From positions 48,196,726-48,260,725 of the forward strand of contig NC_086178.1 in assembly GCF_023053635.1 (NCBI RefSeq): a stretch of DNA of 64,000 nt. Direction: 5' to 3'. Position 1 is the first letter of the stretch, and each line of letters opens with the position of its first letter. The position numbers and the translations under genes were made by a program. This document shows positions 45,906-57,133 of the stretch, piece after piece. The notes beneath the pieces are model-generated. The model did not search any database, was not told the DNA's origin, and saw only the letters and a program-made list of their open reading frames with translations. Origin of the DNA: Elgaria multicarinata webbii. Its lineage: Eukaryota; Chordata; Lepidosauria; Squamata; Anguidae.

Positions 45906-46689
45906 GAAAAAAGAAGCAGCAAATTCAGGCACTTGATTCTTAGTTGCAAAAACTTTCTTTGAATGGTTACAGGAGTTGAGTGTGCCAGAACCAAATGAAG
46001 AAGGCAGGGGCCATGTGGTGGTTGATGCCCAAATCACTGAACTGTAATGGCAAAGAAAAAGACAGAAAATGAACAGGGTAGGAACTCAAGGTAAAACTTG
46101 CTAGTAATTGGCAGAGAAAGAGAGAAGGTGAAAAACCTTTGATTCCTGCTTTGGTGGTCAGCCTTTGAAAGGATATTGCCTGTGCGTGTTTTTAAGACTT
46201 GAGTTCCCTCATCCTTAAATCATAAATCTAATTACAAGACCACAAAATCAATCTGATCTGGTGATAATATTTATTTTCCCCTTGTAGGGCTAACAGTAGA
46301 AGCTTCAATATTGGGGCTATTTTGATTGGGGAAATGGTGTAAGGAGAAAAAATATGTTTTTGTTTTTTAAAAAATCCTTCCTTGTCATATCAGTGCTCTG
46401 ATCAAGCTAGTGTCCCCCCTCCCACATCTGGTATTATGTATAATTTTGCCTGAAGATTCAGACCAGAGATGAGACGATGTTCGGAGAGCTGAAGGTTCAT
46501 GGTGTGTGCCTCACTTTTGCCTTTGGTAAACAAGTTTTGCAAGCTGTGCTTGACCAGACGTGATGGTGAGCAAAATCTACATATGTACATTAAGGAAAGG
46601 AAGGCTCTCAAATTACCTTTCACTTTCTTAAAACCATTATTGCCTTGTCTCCGTCCTCAAGTTTCTTATAGAGATAATCTTTCACAGTC

Positions 46690-47300
46690 TTAATTAATTA
46701 ATTAGTTAAAATATTTTATTTACCCACCTTTCAGAGCACATTGCCCTCACAAGGTGGCTTACAAGATTATAAAACACATGGAAAAAACTATTACAATTAG
46801 AACATACAGAGCAACAGGTAAATATTAAAGAATAAAATACAGACCAGAATAGATATGCCTTCAGGGTTTTTTTTTTAAAAAAGCTAGCAATGATGTGGTC
46901 ATACATGTCTTCTTGGGGAGAGAGTTCCAAAGTTGCAGAGCCACCACCAAGAAAGCCCTATCTCTGGGACCCACCAGTCTAACCATTCTTGGTGATGGTC
47001 AGAGAGCAGGGTCCACTGACACTGATTTTAATGCTGCAGCAGTGTCATACAGGTGTAGGGAGTCCTTCAGATAATGTGGTCCCAAAGCATTTCAGGATTT
47101 AAACACCCAAAGTGACGTTTTGAGCTGAGCTCGGGGGGAAATAGGGAGCCTTTGGAACCAATATGTGTGATATGATTCAAGTGCCTAGCTCCCATAAGCA
47201 TTCTAGCTGCCACATTCTGTGCCACTTGTAGTTTCTGGACCATCATCAAGGGGCAGCCCCACATAGAATGCATTCCAGTAATCTAACCTGGCATGTGTCA
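46690..47300 (-). mobile_element. L2-type LINE 3' end
   Basis: AAATATTTTATTTACCCACC, CACAAGGTGGCTTACAAG and on the minus strand MMVQKLQVAQNVAARMLMGA give the 3' UTR and ORF2 end. It stops about 300 bp upstream of the NRROS first coding exon. Confidence 0.75.
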
Positions 47301-47621
47301 CTGTGGCTGGAAACATCTATATGGCCCTCATCCATCCTTCCATTCATCCATCGATCCCAATATTGCCCCTTGTCCAGGGTTCCAACTGCCACCTTGGGAT
47401 TAGTGGGTAATTGGCAGAACTTCCAATGTGCGGAGGACATGTGCATTGTGCAAATAAAATATTCAGTCAGAGCTTGATGTATGGTTTGTATGCGTCCAAG
47501 TAGACATCTAGTTCTTCCTGTAATACAAACTACAAGCAACTGTAAACAACAAATTGTACAGGCCTTCTTACACATGGTTTCTTTCTGCTTTGTCTCTCTT
47601 TGCAGGAGTCCCGGTGCTGAA

Positions 47622-47717
47622 ATGGAGTTAATAGCTCTGAGTATATCCCTGTGTATAGCTTTCCTAGATACAGGATGGGGAAGCAAACCTGAAACCTATC
47701 ACAGTCTTTGCAAACTA
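47622..47717 (+). CDS. NRROS: NRROS first coding exon (signal peptide)
   Basis: This 32-codon exon encodes MELIALSISLCIAFLDTGWG then SKPETYHSLCKL. It matches the human start MELLPLWLCLGF and the human exon end VCKL (recalled). A short hydrophobic stretch is the signal peptide. It begins 16 bases after a TCTCTCTTTGCAG acceptor (exon from 47606), so an upstream non-coding exon exists, and it ends in phase 0 at AAACTA|GTGAGT. The longer open frame leading into it is intron. Confidence 0.92.
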
Positions 47718-47793
47718 GTGAGTCTTCTTGAAATTCTAAATGTCTTCTTTCTGCATTGGGATGTTAAAACCAAAATAAAAGATATATAAACAT

Positions 47794-47860
47794 AGGGTGA
47801 CTATATGCCTGGATTTGCCCAGGTTTTTGGTGACAAATCCAGGAGGGGGAGGGGAAATCC
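47794..47860. repeat. hAT-like terminus beside a tandem array
   Basis: AGGGTGACTATATGCCTGG resembles the AGGGTGACCATATG ends of hAT-type elements. No matching right end was identified. Confidence 0.45.
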
Positions 47861-47917
47861 GGATTTTTCCAGTCTTCCCCAACCAAAGAGCAGCTCTAAT
47901 GGGAATTAACAAAAATG

Positions 47918-48690
47918 CTTATAACTCCGTCATTTTTAAAGATAAAGACATGAAACTTGGCACAATGGTAGCTCTTAGGTAGGGCTTTAGTCATATCAAA
48001 TTTTAAACAGATCTGTTCATCCATTGATTTTTTAGGAATTTTTTTAAAGTTGAGGTTTTAAAATTATTATTTTTAAAATCGTCATTTTTAAAGGTAAAGA
48101 GATGAAACCTTGCACCACGATAGATTTTAGGTAGAGCTTTAGCCACACAAATTTTAAACAGATCTGTTCATCCATTGATTTTGTAGGATTTTTTAAAAAA
48201 ATTTGAGGTTTTAAAATTATTATTTTTAAAACTGTAATTTTTAAAGATAAAGAGCTGAAAGTTGGCACCATGATAGCTTTTAGATAGAGCTTTAGCCATA
48301 CTAAATTTGAAACAGATCCGTTCATCCATTGATTTTTAGGAATTTTTTAAAATTTGAGGATTTAAAATTATTTTTTTTAAAATGTCATTTTTAAAGATAA
48401 AGAGATGAAACTTGGCACCATGATTGCTCTTAACAAGGACTTTAGCTATGCCAAGTTTGAAACAGATCTGTTCATCCATTGAGTTTTAGGATTTTTAAAA
48501 AAGTTTGAGATTTTAAAATTATTATTTTTTAAAAATGACATTTTTAAAGATAAAGGGCTGAAAGTTGGCACCATGATAGCTCTTAAGGAGAGATTTAGCC
48601 ATGCCGAGTTTGAACCAGATCTGTTCATCCATTGTATTTTTAGGATTTTTAAAAAAGTTCAAAGTTATAAAATTATTGTTTTTTAAAACT
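47918..48690 (+). repeat. Tandem array of about five ~152-bp units in the NRROS intron
   Basis: The marker CAGATCTGTTCATCCATTGA recurs near 48008, 48159, 48313, 48463 and 48616, giving periods of about 151, 154, 150 and 153. Each unit also carries AAAGATAAAGAGATGAAACT, TTGGCACCATGATAGCTCTT and a TTTAAAATTATT block. Units are 80-90% alike by eye. Partial frames on the minus strand repeat the same peptide but are broken. Confidence 0.92.
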
Positions 48691-49229
48691 GCTGGAGCCA
48701 TATCCTTCAAACTCAGGTTGTCAAACCTCTTCTTTGGGGAGTTGCACACTGAGCAGTTTCAGCCCTTGGCATTAAGGGGATCTCCAGTCTTTAGGTAAGA
48801 AGTCCTGGGCAAGCAGGGCACCTTTCCTGTTGCAGATTTGGTGTGCAGCCGGGTACCTGGAGCTCAGCAGAGGCAAGGCATCCACAAAGCAAAATGTGGG
48901 AAAGGAGAGGTCAGTCAAAGCAGCCCACAGGGCAAAAGAGAATGGGCCAGAGGCCTTTTTCTCAAATTTCCACATCATGGGCGATGAAGGGTCATCTTTA
49001 GAGAAAAACTCTCACGACCAACAGTAAGGTGCCAGTCGAGAGAGAGGCTCTCTTCTTTGCGGATGCCTTGTTGCTGCAAATGTTGGAACCTGGCATATCA
49101 TTGCTTTGCTTCGCTACCACTTCCCTTCCACTTCATTTTGTACACTTGTGAGCTAGGCTCTGACTGCACTGCTGGGATGCAATGCAGAACATTTGAAGTG
49201 CATACCAGAGAAAAATAGATAGATTTGTG

Positions 49230-49724
49230 GCTTTGGCTGGCTGGCATATCTCGTAGAGACAGAGTTAGACTGAAGACACAACTCAGAGATGGCTGTAGCT
49301 GAGCCCTGAGAGGCTGCTGTACCACACAGAGCCTTTTTAAGAGTGTCTCAGAGTCCAGTTTTGGTGCAGGCAGAGGCGGCTGGCGGTGGAGTTTTTTTAA
49401 AAAACAAGGGTGACCGGATGCAACCAAGCTATAAGCTGTTGTCCTACCCTCAGCCACAGGGTACAAGTGCACAGCCTGGCTGGACCATTGGGAGACTTTG
49501 GCAGAGAGAGAGGGAGGTGGGGGATTATTTGAGGTTGGAAATGTTGGCAGGCTGGCATAAGGCAGAGAAAGCCTTAAGGCAACCCAGATGCACCTGTAGC
49601 TTGGCCCTGAGGCTGGCTTGCCACGCAGAGTGTTTTAAGAGTGCATCAAAGTTGTGCAGGAGGAGAGGAGGTGGAGGTGGCAGGTGGCAGAGGTTTTTAA
49701 AGTATTGGGCAAAAGGCGGGATAT

Positions 49725-49766
<42 letters not shown>

Positions 49767-50060
49767 AGTGATATAAGAGTCACCAGACATGACCAAGCAA
49801 TAACCTGTAATAAGCAATATCCCAAGCCACAAGTGTGCAGCCTAGCTAGACCATTGGGAGACTTTGGGGCGGGGCGGGGAGAGAGAGAGAGATATTTTTG
49901 AGGCTGGAGGCTTTGGTTTGTCTGCAATGACTTAGAGTGAGAGACAACAGAGGCTGCACAGACAACCCAGAGACATCTACTGTAACTTAGCCCCATGGTG
50001 CTGGCATGAAACGCAGGGCATTGGGAAGAGGGTCTCAGAGTCGCATGTTTGTGCAGTAAG
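49230..50060 (+). repeat. Degenerate tandem array of three ~300-390 bp units in the NRROS intron
   Basis: The pair GCAGAG..AAGAGTGTCTCAGAGTC and TGGACCATTGGGAGACTTTG recurs: first near 49327 and 49480, second near 49622 and 49848, and the first marker again near 50010. The units share an order of blocks (GGGTGACCGGATGCAACCA, then CAGCC..GGCTGGACCATTGG, then an AGAG run). A (CAT)n microsatellite at about 49727-49766 interrupts the second. Confidence 0.8.
49727..49766 (+). repeat. Trinucleotide microsatellite (ATC)n
   Basis: About 13 pure ATC/CAT units inside the second unit of the longer tandem array, after GGGCAAAAGGCGGGATATAA, which looks like a LINE tail. Confidence 0.95.
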
Positions 50061-50283
50061 TAGACAGGAGTTCAAAGTCTGGATGTGCGAAGTGGTGCCA
50101 ACACACAAGCCTTGAGAAGTTAATGTATATAAGTGAGAAGTGTGAATGGGCAAAGTAGTGTTCAACACCCACCCTAATGTTAGAGTAGAGAAACTTGTGA
50201 CAATTATACATAAGCTTTTTTAAAAAATTGAAATTTTAAAAAGCCATCCATCCTGCCAGCCAGTAGCAAACCCTGTTATATTT

Positions 50284-50661
50284 CTCTGGTATCGGAGGCA
50301 GTATGCCTTTCAATTCCCGTTGCTGAGGAATATGAGCAGGAGGGTGCTGTTGCACTGATGTCCTGCTTGTGGGTTGGCATATATATCACTATGTTCCAGG
50401 AAGCAATCCTTAACTGACCAGCCACAGGTTTTTGTTGATATTGTTTTAAATTGAACAATTTTAATTTGCTATTTTAATGTTTTTATCTGTTTATTGTTTT
50501 ATTCCTATGTTCATGCTCTGGAATCTATTTTAGATTTGGAGCGATATGTAAATATTGTAAATAACTAAATAACTAAATAAATAGGATTGGCTACTGTGGG
50601 AAGAGAATCCTGGACTAAGTAGGCCTTTGGTTGGATTCAGCATGAGTCTTCTTATGTTCTT
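50284..50661 (+). mobile_element. CR1 LINE 3' UTR split by another LINE tail
   Basis: The CR1 ending is split: TATCGGAGGCAGTATGCCTT and GGGTGCTGTTGCACTGATGT on the left; TTGGCTACTGTGGGAAGAGA and TTCTTATGTTCTTATC on the right. About 200 bases of unrelated sequence lie between. It ends about 300 bp before the NRROS main exon. Confidence 0.8.
50380..50582 (+). mobile_element. L2-type LINE tail nested in a CR1 copy
   Basis: TTGTTTTAAATTGAAC, TTTTAATGTTTTTATCTG and closing units AACTAAATAACTAAATAA interrupt the CR1 3' UTR. The tail is AT-rich and ends on AAATAAAT, as a LINE would. Confidence 0.7.
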
Positions 50662-50966
50662 ATCCTCTGTGGCAGGTTGTCCAGACATAAAAGTAAGCCC
50701 CATTCATACCATACTCGAATATAGGGCACTCACATGGTGAAAGGAGTGAGGTTACACTGTTGCCTCCCAACATCACATCCCCAGCCTATCCATGCCCTCA
50801 GATGTCTTCTAAAGTAACCCTTACCCATGAGCAGTTGCTCATGGAGAGGGATACCATGCTGTCATTAAAATAACAAATTAAGTACTTTGCCTGCCTGGTG
50901 CTGTATGGCATCAGTAGATGGCCCTACCATTTCCTCTTCTGCATCTTTATTTGTTTTTCATTGCAG

Positions 50967-52925
50967 GTAGAGAGAACTGCATATTGCAATGGGAGGAGGC
51001 TGAGCTCCATCCTGGAAGACTTGCCTGCCGGAACAAAGGAACTATTCTTGGATGCCAATGTTATACAGGCTCTAAGGAATGCATCTTTAGTGCAGTACCA
51101 TGTCCTGCATAGCCTCAGCCTGTGTGAAAATGGGTTGCAACTCATTGAACCTGGAGCCTTCCTGGGCACCAGGAGTCTTAGTGTACTTTCCATGGCCAAC
51201 AATGCCCTGTCCACGAACTATTCTGTGACGGCATCTGCTCTGTGGACTTTGCCTGCCCTGAGGAAGCTGGACCTCTCTGGAAACCAGCTCACTGAGGTTA
51301 TGATGGGCACCCTGATCCAGCATCTCTCCTCTCTGGAGTCCTTGTCTGTAGCCAGGAACGCCATCATGAGGTTGGATGATTCTCACTTCAGAAACCTGAC
51401 CAAGCTACAGCACCTGGATTTGCAGCAGAACTATATCTTTGAGATTGAGGCTGGTGCCTTCGAGGGTGTGCAAGGGTTGCGGCAGCTTAATCTGGCCTAC
51501 AACTACATCCCTTGCATTGTGCAGTTTGACCTAACCCAACTCCGGATGCTAAATGTCAGCTACAACCACGTTGAGTGGTTCATGGCTGCAGAGAGCGATG
51601 CTGCCTTTGAATTAGAAACACTAGATCTTTCCCACAACCAGCTCCTGTTCTTCCCGCTGTTGCCCAGGCAAAATAAACTGCAGACTCTGCTGCTGGCCCA
51701 CAACCAATTGAACTTTTATGGCAATTTCTCCAATAATAGTTCGGAGAACTCAGTGCAACTGTTGTTCCTGGATGGCAATGTCACCAACATCACCACCCAT
51801 GATCTCTGGGAAGAAAACAGCCACAGCAACCTCTCTTCCTTGAGCTTTCTGGACTTGAGCTGGAACAGGCTCTGGTATCTTCCGGATAGGTTTTTTGAAG
51901 GGGTTGCTTCCCTTGCTCACCTGAACCTCAGCCACAACTGCTTAAAGGCATTGCACTTGCAGGAGAAAGAACTGCTCAACACTCTCATTAATTTGGATCT
52001 CAGCTACAACCAACTTTTGGATCTACAGGTGAACCTGGGTCCTGGAGGCAGCTTACCTAACCTCCGGACATTAAATCTAAGCAGCAACAAACTGCATGGC
52101 TTGCCAGCTAAAATCTTTACTCACACACCAAAGATCACTACAGTTGACCTCAGTAAGAACCCAATAGAGATTTGCCCCCCATATAGTGCTGGAAGCCCCA
52201 GTTGCATAGATCTCAATAACATTGCCTCCATGAGGAACCTTTTCTTGGCTGCTTGTGACTTAGAAGTGCTGGGCAGCCACACCTTTAAGGGGACCTCTCT
52301 GGAACACTTAGACCTTTCAAACAATCCCAGGCTGCTGCTCAATGGCTTAAGACCTCTGCAAGGTATTGCATGGTCCCTGCAAGTGCTGTCTCTCAGGCAG
52401 ACCGGCCTCTCCACTGCAGGCACAAAGCTGGACTTTTCAGCTTTTCAGAAGCTGGTAAACCTGGATCTGTCTGAAAACTTTCTGACCAGCTTCCCCGAAT
52501 CTTTAGCAAGCCTAAGCCTGCACACGCTGGATCTCAGGAGAAATGGCCTCCACACCCTACCTCAACACGCCATGCAAAATCAACTTGGAAGGAGCTTGCA
52601 TGTGATCTACCTCAGCCAGAATCCCTATGACTGCTGCAAAATTGGATGGTGGCATACCCTGCACGGCCTTGGCACCATATGCATTGCAGACAGCAGTCAA
52701 GTCACTTGCAACTTCTCCTCCAGGTTCTTCAGAGTAGCCCACCTACCTGACTTGATCCTCCAGAATTGCAAGTGGCAAACAGCAGATATGACCTTGTTCT
52801 ATCTGGTGCTTATTCTTCCGACCTGTTTGGTGCTGCTGGTTGCCTCTGTCATCATCTCTCTGACTTTCAGACAACACATTCTTCAAATAGTAAAAAGCAG
52901 GTACAGAACATCCAGCCCATATTGA
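50967..52925 (+). CDS. NRROS: NRROS main exon: leucine-rich repeat protein holding latent TGF-beta1
   Basis: This 652-residue exon encodes nearly all of NRROS (LRRC33), a type I membrane protein of myeloid cells and microglia. In mammals it tethers latent TGF-beta1 for integrin-driven release and limits NOX2 in the ER. Leucine-rich repeats fill residues about 50-610 (for example LRKLDLSGNQLTEVMMG, LQHLDLQQNYIFEIEAGAF, LETLDLSHNQLLFFPLLP). A C-terminal cap follows (IYLSQNPYDCC), then a membrane helix at about 642-666 and an 18-residue tail ending SPY, as in human (SVY). Two cysteines, C215 (IPCIV) and C357 (HNCLK), align with human positions in the same repeats, the likely disulfide partners of the TGF-beta prodomain by analogy with GARP. 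Acceptor TTTTCATTGCAG, phase 0. Total 684 aa (human about 692). Confidence 0.97.
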   Translation, partial: VERTAYCNGRRLSSILEDLPAGTKELFLDANVIQALRNASLVQYHVLHSLSLCENGLQLIEPGAFLGTRSLSVLSMANNALSTNYSVTASALWTLPALRKLDLSGNQLTEVMMGTLIQHLSSLESLSVARNAIMRLDDSHFRNLTKLQHLDLQQNYIFEIEAGAFEGVQGLRQLNLAYNYIPCIVQFDLTQLRMLNVSYNHVEWFMAAESDAAFELETLDLSHNQLLFFPLLPRQNKLQTLLLAHNQLNFYGNFSNNSSENSVQLLFLDGNVTNITTHDLWEENSHSNLSSLSFLDLSWNRLWYLPDRFFEGVASLAHLNLSHNCLKALHLQEKELLNTLINLDLSYNQLLDLQVNLGPGGSLPNLRTLNLSSNKLHGLPAKIFTHTPKITTVDLSKNPIEICPPYSAGSPSCIDLNNIASMRNLFLAACDLEVLGSHTFKGTSLEHLDLSNNPRLLLNGLRPLQGIAWSLQVLSLRQTGLSTAGTKLDFSAFQKLVNLDLSENFLTSFPESLASLSLHTLDLRRNGLHTLPQHAMQNQLGRSLHVIYLSQNPYDCCKIGWWHTLHGLGTICIADSSQVTCNFSSRFFRVAHLPDLILQNCKWQTADMTLFYLVLILPTCLVLLVASVIISLTFRQHILQIVKSRYRTSSPY

Positions 52926-53105
52926 CTCTGGGGTGGTGGGAATGGAAGACACGAGCCACTAAGCCTCAGGGAATGGCCTCAGGCAGGATGGGAGTTACCC
53001 TCTCAGGAGTTGCAGCCACAGCTGTGGTTCCACTGAGCCACAGCATGTGGTGAGGTTTTACGAGGAGCTGCCCAACTCGCATAATAAACTGTCCTTTTTA
53101 TGTGG
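52926..53105 (+). other. NRROS 3' UTR with polyadenylation signal
   Basis: Short unique sequence with AATAAA at 53083-53088, about 160 bases after the stop. A human-like short 3' UTR is plausible; use of the site is inferred. Confidence 0.7.
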
Positions 53106-53989
53106 TTGGCAAGGATGGCACAGCACGTGAGTTCTATGCAGAGAGATACAAGCCAGATGATATATGGTTAAAATTCACACTAGGAAGAAGAGGCCTTTAC
53201 AAACCTCAAAGAAGAATGTAAAAGGCTTTTTGCTGGGGATTGATCAATTTTTCCAAAGTAGATATAACTTCTTGGGCAAGCAAAAACTTGCTTTTCCCTT
53301 CTAGGAGGAGCATTCTCCCCACCTACACCTCATTTGCAGCCTTGTTCATGCACAAATTGAAAGACTAATGGGGCAGGCCTCATGTTTGAGGGGATGCTGG
53401 GGTCTTCCCTTAGCTTTCCTGGAGTGCACAGGTTTTATATTCCTTACCTTTTACCACTGTGGGCTATTGCCTGGCTCCTCCCGGTGTGGGAAGAAACAGG
53501 ATGAGTGTTTCAGGTCAAATTGGGAACCGTGTAGTGAGAGAGCTAGAATTTTCAGAGATACATAAAAAAGAACATGTGGGAGGCAGCAGCAAAATTTGGG
53601 TTTCTCCTTTGCCTTCCCATACTGGCTTCCGCTGCTTTTAAGCGTCTTTTCCCCCAAGGTATGTCCTTAGTACCAGAATGAGCCAGGCAGAGAGGAAATT
53701 TCTTAAAGCTTCAGAGTGCAGTGAGGTAAGGCAGCAGAGCTGGGTGGGAGTTGGTTTCACTCCTTTCCTCTAAATGCTCCCTTTTGTGTAATGGGTAGAT
53801 CCACACTGACTTTTATCAGTGAGCAAGGCAAACACATATTTAACAGTTGCCTTGCATATCTAATTTGGCTCCCAGAGCATAAAACTCTGAAGATAATGCA
53901 GTCAACAGCAAAATATGGCAATTTTGCCACATTCTGAATATTTAAATTTTCATTTTTAAAAACAAAAGCAGAAATTGAAGCCCACCCCA

Positions 53990-54370
53990 CTCCCTTGTCA
54001 TGAAGGGTGGTGGAGGAAGAAATGAAAATGTGTGATCTGTTACAAACCAAGGGGCTGGCTATATGCGGGGAAAGCCCAGCGGTGGCGGCGAGTCTGTGCT
54101 GCATCAGTTATATGAAGCAGCCGCAGTTTCGCAGCCACCTTGGGGCTTTCCTGCAAAGCTGCACATTGGACTTACCCCGACTTTTTCAATGGGAGCGAGG
54201 TCATTACGGCTCTTCTGCTGTCTGACGTTGCTCCAGGGCCAATCCAGGGGTGGTCCCTGGTGGAAGGTGACCAGGGATTGGCTGCTGGAAACCCCACACT
54301 CCATCCTTGGCGTCAGGATTACCCGATGCCTCCGTGGTAAGGGAGATGGCACCAACTCAGCTTCGTGAAG
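53990..54370. other. Isolated GC-rich block of unknown nature
   Basis: Higher GC and more CpG than its surroundings, with GGGGAAAGCCCAGCGGTGGC near one end and CGTGAAGAAAGCCCC at the other. Frames on both strands have no recognisable domain. Most likely an unclassified repeat. Confidence 0.35.
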
Positions 54371-55659
54371 AAAGCCCCAAGAGATTTGCCAATCACCAAT
54401 TTCACAGCAGGATTCTTAGCTCCACTAACTTTGTCCTTCAACATTTCATTGGTGCTCAGTTCTCCATGTATGAATGATAAAGCCATAGAAAAAAGCATCC
54501 CTTTATTGTATTCACTTCTTAATTATATCCAATCCAATCTCTTAAAAGAAACACATGGACAGGCATAGGTGTATCAACTGCTTCGGTCTTTTCCCAATTT
54601 ATTGGCTAGAGTCTGTTGGAGGCTCACATATGTATTTATTTGTGTCCTAATGATAAATATTAACATTTCAGTTGAATACTCCATGCTGTCTGATGAGGTG
54701 GTGTAAACTGTCAACTTTTACTAGCTGCCCTAATAAAAATCGTAATGAAATGAAAAGAAGAAGAGGAGTGTGTTTAAAAACAAAGGGACACACTCCTTGA
54801 ATGAGGGAGGAAGTAGAAGTTAGAAGGTGAAAGCTGGAAAGCTGGTACTGTGCAGAAAGTTTTATTTATGTAAATAAGGATCACAAAAAGCCAGTGCTTG
54901 TCAGGAGCAACAGGGCACAATCCGTTGTCTCGCAAAGTAATTACTTTGGATCTTTCTTTCTCCCACAGGAACTTTCTCTATATGAGCATTTGCGTGAGTT
55001 TCTCTTAAATTGATAAATCTTGGGCAACTTTTCTGTAGACTCATCTCCTTGGGGTTTTAATAAGAGATGTAAAAGCTACTTTAAAATTTATTTGATAATG
55101 AACTAACTTAGTCTCTGATATGAATGCAGCAAACTGAGTCACAACCGAGTTGCAGTTGTTACACAGCTGAGAAACAAATGACACCCCTGTTTATTTGGTA
55201 AGAGCAAATAGGAGAGGAGAAGTCCTGTCTGAGAAATGGGCCATCTGTCACCACCTCATATCATCGGTATCTTCCAGGTCTGGTGATTTAGGGCTTCTCT
55301 AAATTTATAGCACACTCATGACTGGCCGCTTATGGAAGTTTACAGGTCATTTTGACAACGTTGTGAACCTCCTGCATCTCTCGCTCCTTCCCCTGGTTAT
55401 TCCATTAGAAAAAAAACTTTGGATATTCTGATTCTTCTGAAATATCTTGGGATTTACTACCACGTGCAGCTGAAGTTGTACTGCAAAACTCCCACAAGAG
55501 GGTGCTGTTCCATTCAATATGAGGAGGGGAAGTTTTTGATTACAGACCATGTGGTCGCTCTCTTCTCCCATGTAATTCAGCTCATTACAATTGTGAAAGA
55601 AAAGCAGCAAGAAAAGCACCAGTAAGCAAACACAATTTCCCTTTAATCTAAAGCAGCCC

Positions 55660-55910
55660 TTAGAGTGCATCCAGACAAAGGGTTCCTAGTAGCATTATCA
55701 GTCGGAAGGCATTGTGCAGTTACTCCATCTTTTCTTCCATAATGGATTTTCCGTGATAAAAAAAAAAAAAAATACGGAAGAAAGAGTGGGAGATCCCTGG
55801 AGAGGTATAAGTTGAAGCCAATGTCATTTGACACCCCCTCCCCTTAAAAGTCTTTGAATGAGGAAGGGAGGTTTATGACAACATAAAAGCCACATCTGAA
55901 AGCACCCTTG
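55660..55910 (+). repeat. DNA-element relative (fifth copy)
   Basis: CAGTCGGAAGGCATTGTGCA, TAATGGATTTTCCGTGAT, GTATAAGTTGAAGCCAATG, TTTGAATGAGGAAGGGAG and CATAAAAGCCACATCTGAAA appear in the same order as 10920-11108. Confidence 0.55.
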
Positions 55911-57133
55911 GTTTCTACAGTTGAGTGTTCCTGCTAGGGTTTAATGCCAGTGGTTAAAAAAAAACACACAGTGGATCCTACAGGCTAAAAGCAGTGCTAT
56001 TGTACCATAAGAGATTGCCATTACCCTAGCAAACAGCTAGTTTTGGTATGTGTGGATCAGTGCTGACTACTCGAGGCCTCTCTGTGGTAGAGGTTTGAAA
56101 GCAGGAAAACCACATGCTGAGAAAACCTCAACCCATGTTCTGATACATACACACAGGGGTTGTATGGGTGCATCTTAGTCATCTTTTAGTTTTTAAAACT
56201 GGGGGCAGGTTTCTAGTTACCAAGAAATAATACACAGTCCCAATGAAAGAAACCAGGATAACGTATGGTGTTCACATTTCACTTGGCCTTATGTGAATAT
56301 AACAAAGTGTCATCCTGTTTCGGAAGAAATACACAAAGCTGTCCACTTCACACATCATCCAATGAAGAAGATGGTTGCCTGTGAAAAGTTATGCACAATT
56401 AAAGAGTCTCTAAGGTGATACTGCTAGGGAAATGTTTCTGGGACTTACTTGTTTTGCATGCAGGGTAAGCAGGAAGATGGTCTAAGGGCATGTAGTTATG
56501 AGGATTGGAATGTTTCATTGCTCAGTTAGATTAATTCCGCTTTTAGTAAACTAAAAAAGTATCTAAAATGAGGCAGACTGTAATTGCTGGCATCTGTCTT
56601 CCCAAATGTTTTCATCATTGCTGTTTCCAAACTGGTTAGGGTGGTACAAAATGCCCTGTTTTTCCAGTGTGCTCAACAGTTTCTTGTAAAGCTGTTGGGA
56701 GAAGCCAGAAATGACTGTCGCTTTTCCCTTATTAGGCATTTGTTAGCTTCCTCTACCATATATAGGAGCAACAAAGATTAACTGGTTCTCGTTTTTACTT
56801 GGGGAAAAGCATCTTCAATTCAGGATGTGGTTAAAAGCGCTGGCATCTGGCATTGCCCAACAGAAAATCAGTAGGAGGTTAAGGAGAAAAAGGAATGAAC
56901 TTTGTATTTTATCTGATCAAACTATACCAGTTGGGAAACCACACCTATTACAAGGCAAGCTTGTGAAAGGCGCTCTGTGAAGGCATCAGCTGAACCATTT
57001 GGAGCTATGTGCTCAGTGGGCACCATTCATGTTCTCTACTTGTGACTCAATGTGTTTCAATTGCAAAGATTTATCTGTGTAGAGACTAATGGTGGGTGGA
57101 TGGTCCTTCTTTTTGGCAAGGCATTGGTCTGCC

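Larger units (their letters stand above)
33001..47605. other. FBXO45-NRROS intergenic region, including the unseen NRROS promoter
   Basis: Beyond the listed repeats, 33511-34545, 34670-35666, 35793-37576, 39974-41474, 41929-42675 and 44881-45749 hold no exon I recognise. Short simple repeats are present: (TTTA)n near 45298-45328, (CA)n near 35409-35428 and a T run near 41356-41373. NRROS has a non-coding first exon in human, so one probably lies here, but I cannot place it. Confidence 0.55.

Noticed and set aside
47918-48690. CRISPR-like array
   Set aside because: Repeats are about 150 bp, diverged and without spacers, in a vertebrate intron.
48044-48749. Repeated peptide frames on the minus strand of the 152-bp array, possibly a repeat protein
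   Set aside because: The unit length is not a steady multiple of three and the frames break at each unit, so this is a satellite-like array, not a gene.
52766-53053. Frame overlapping the end of NRROS
   Set aside because: It is a shadow of the NRROS coding sequence in another frame.
56584-56781. 65-codon hydrophobic frame
   Set aside because: No signal of coding, no neighbours in phase and no known family.
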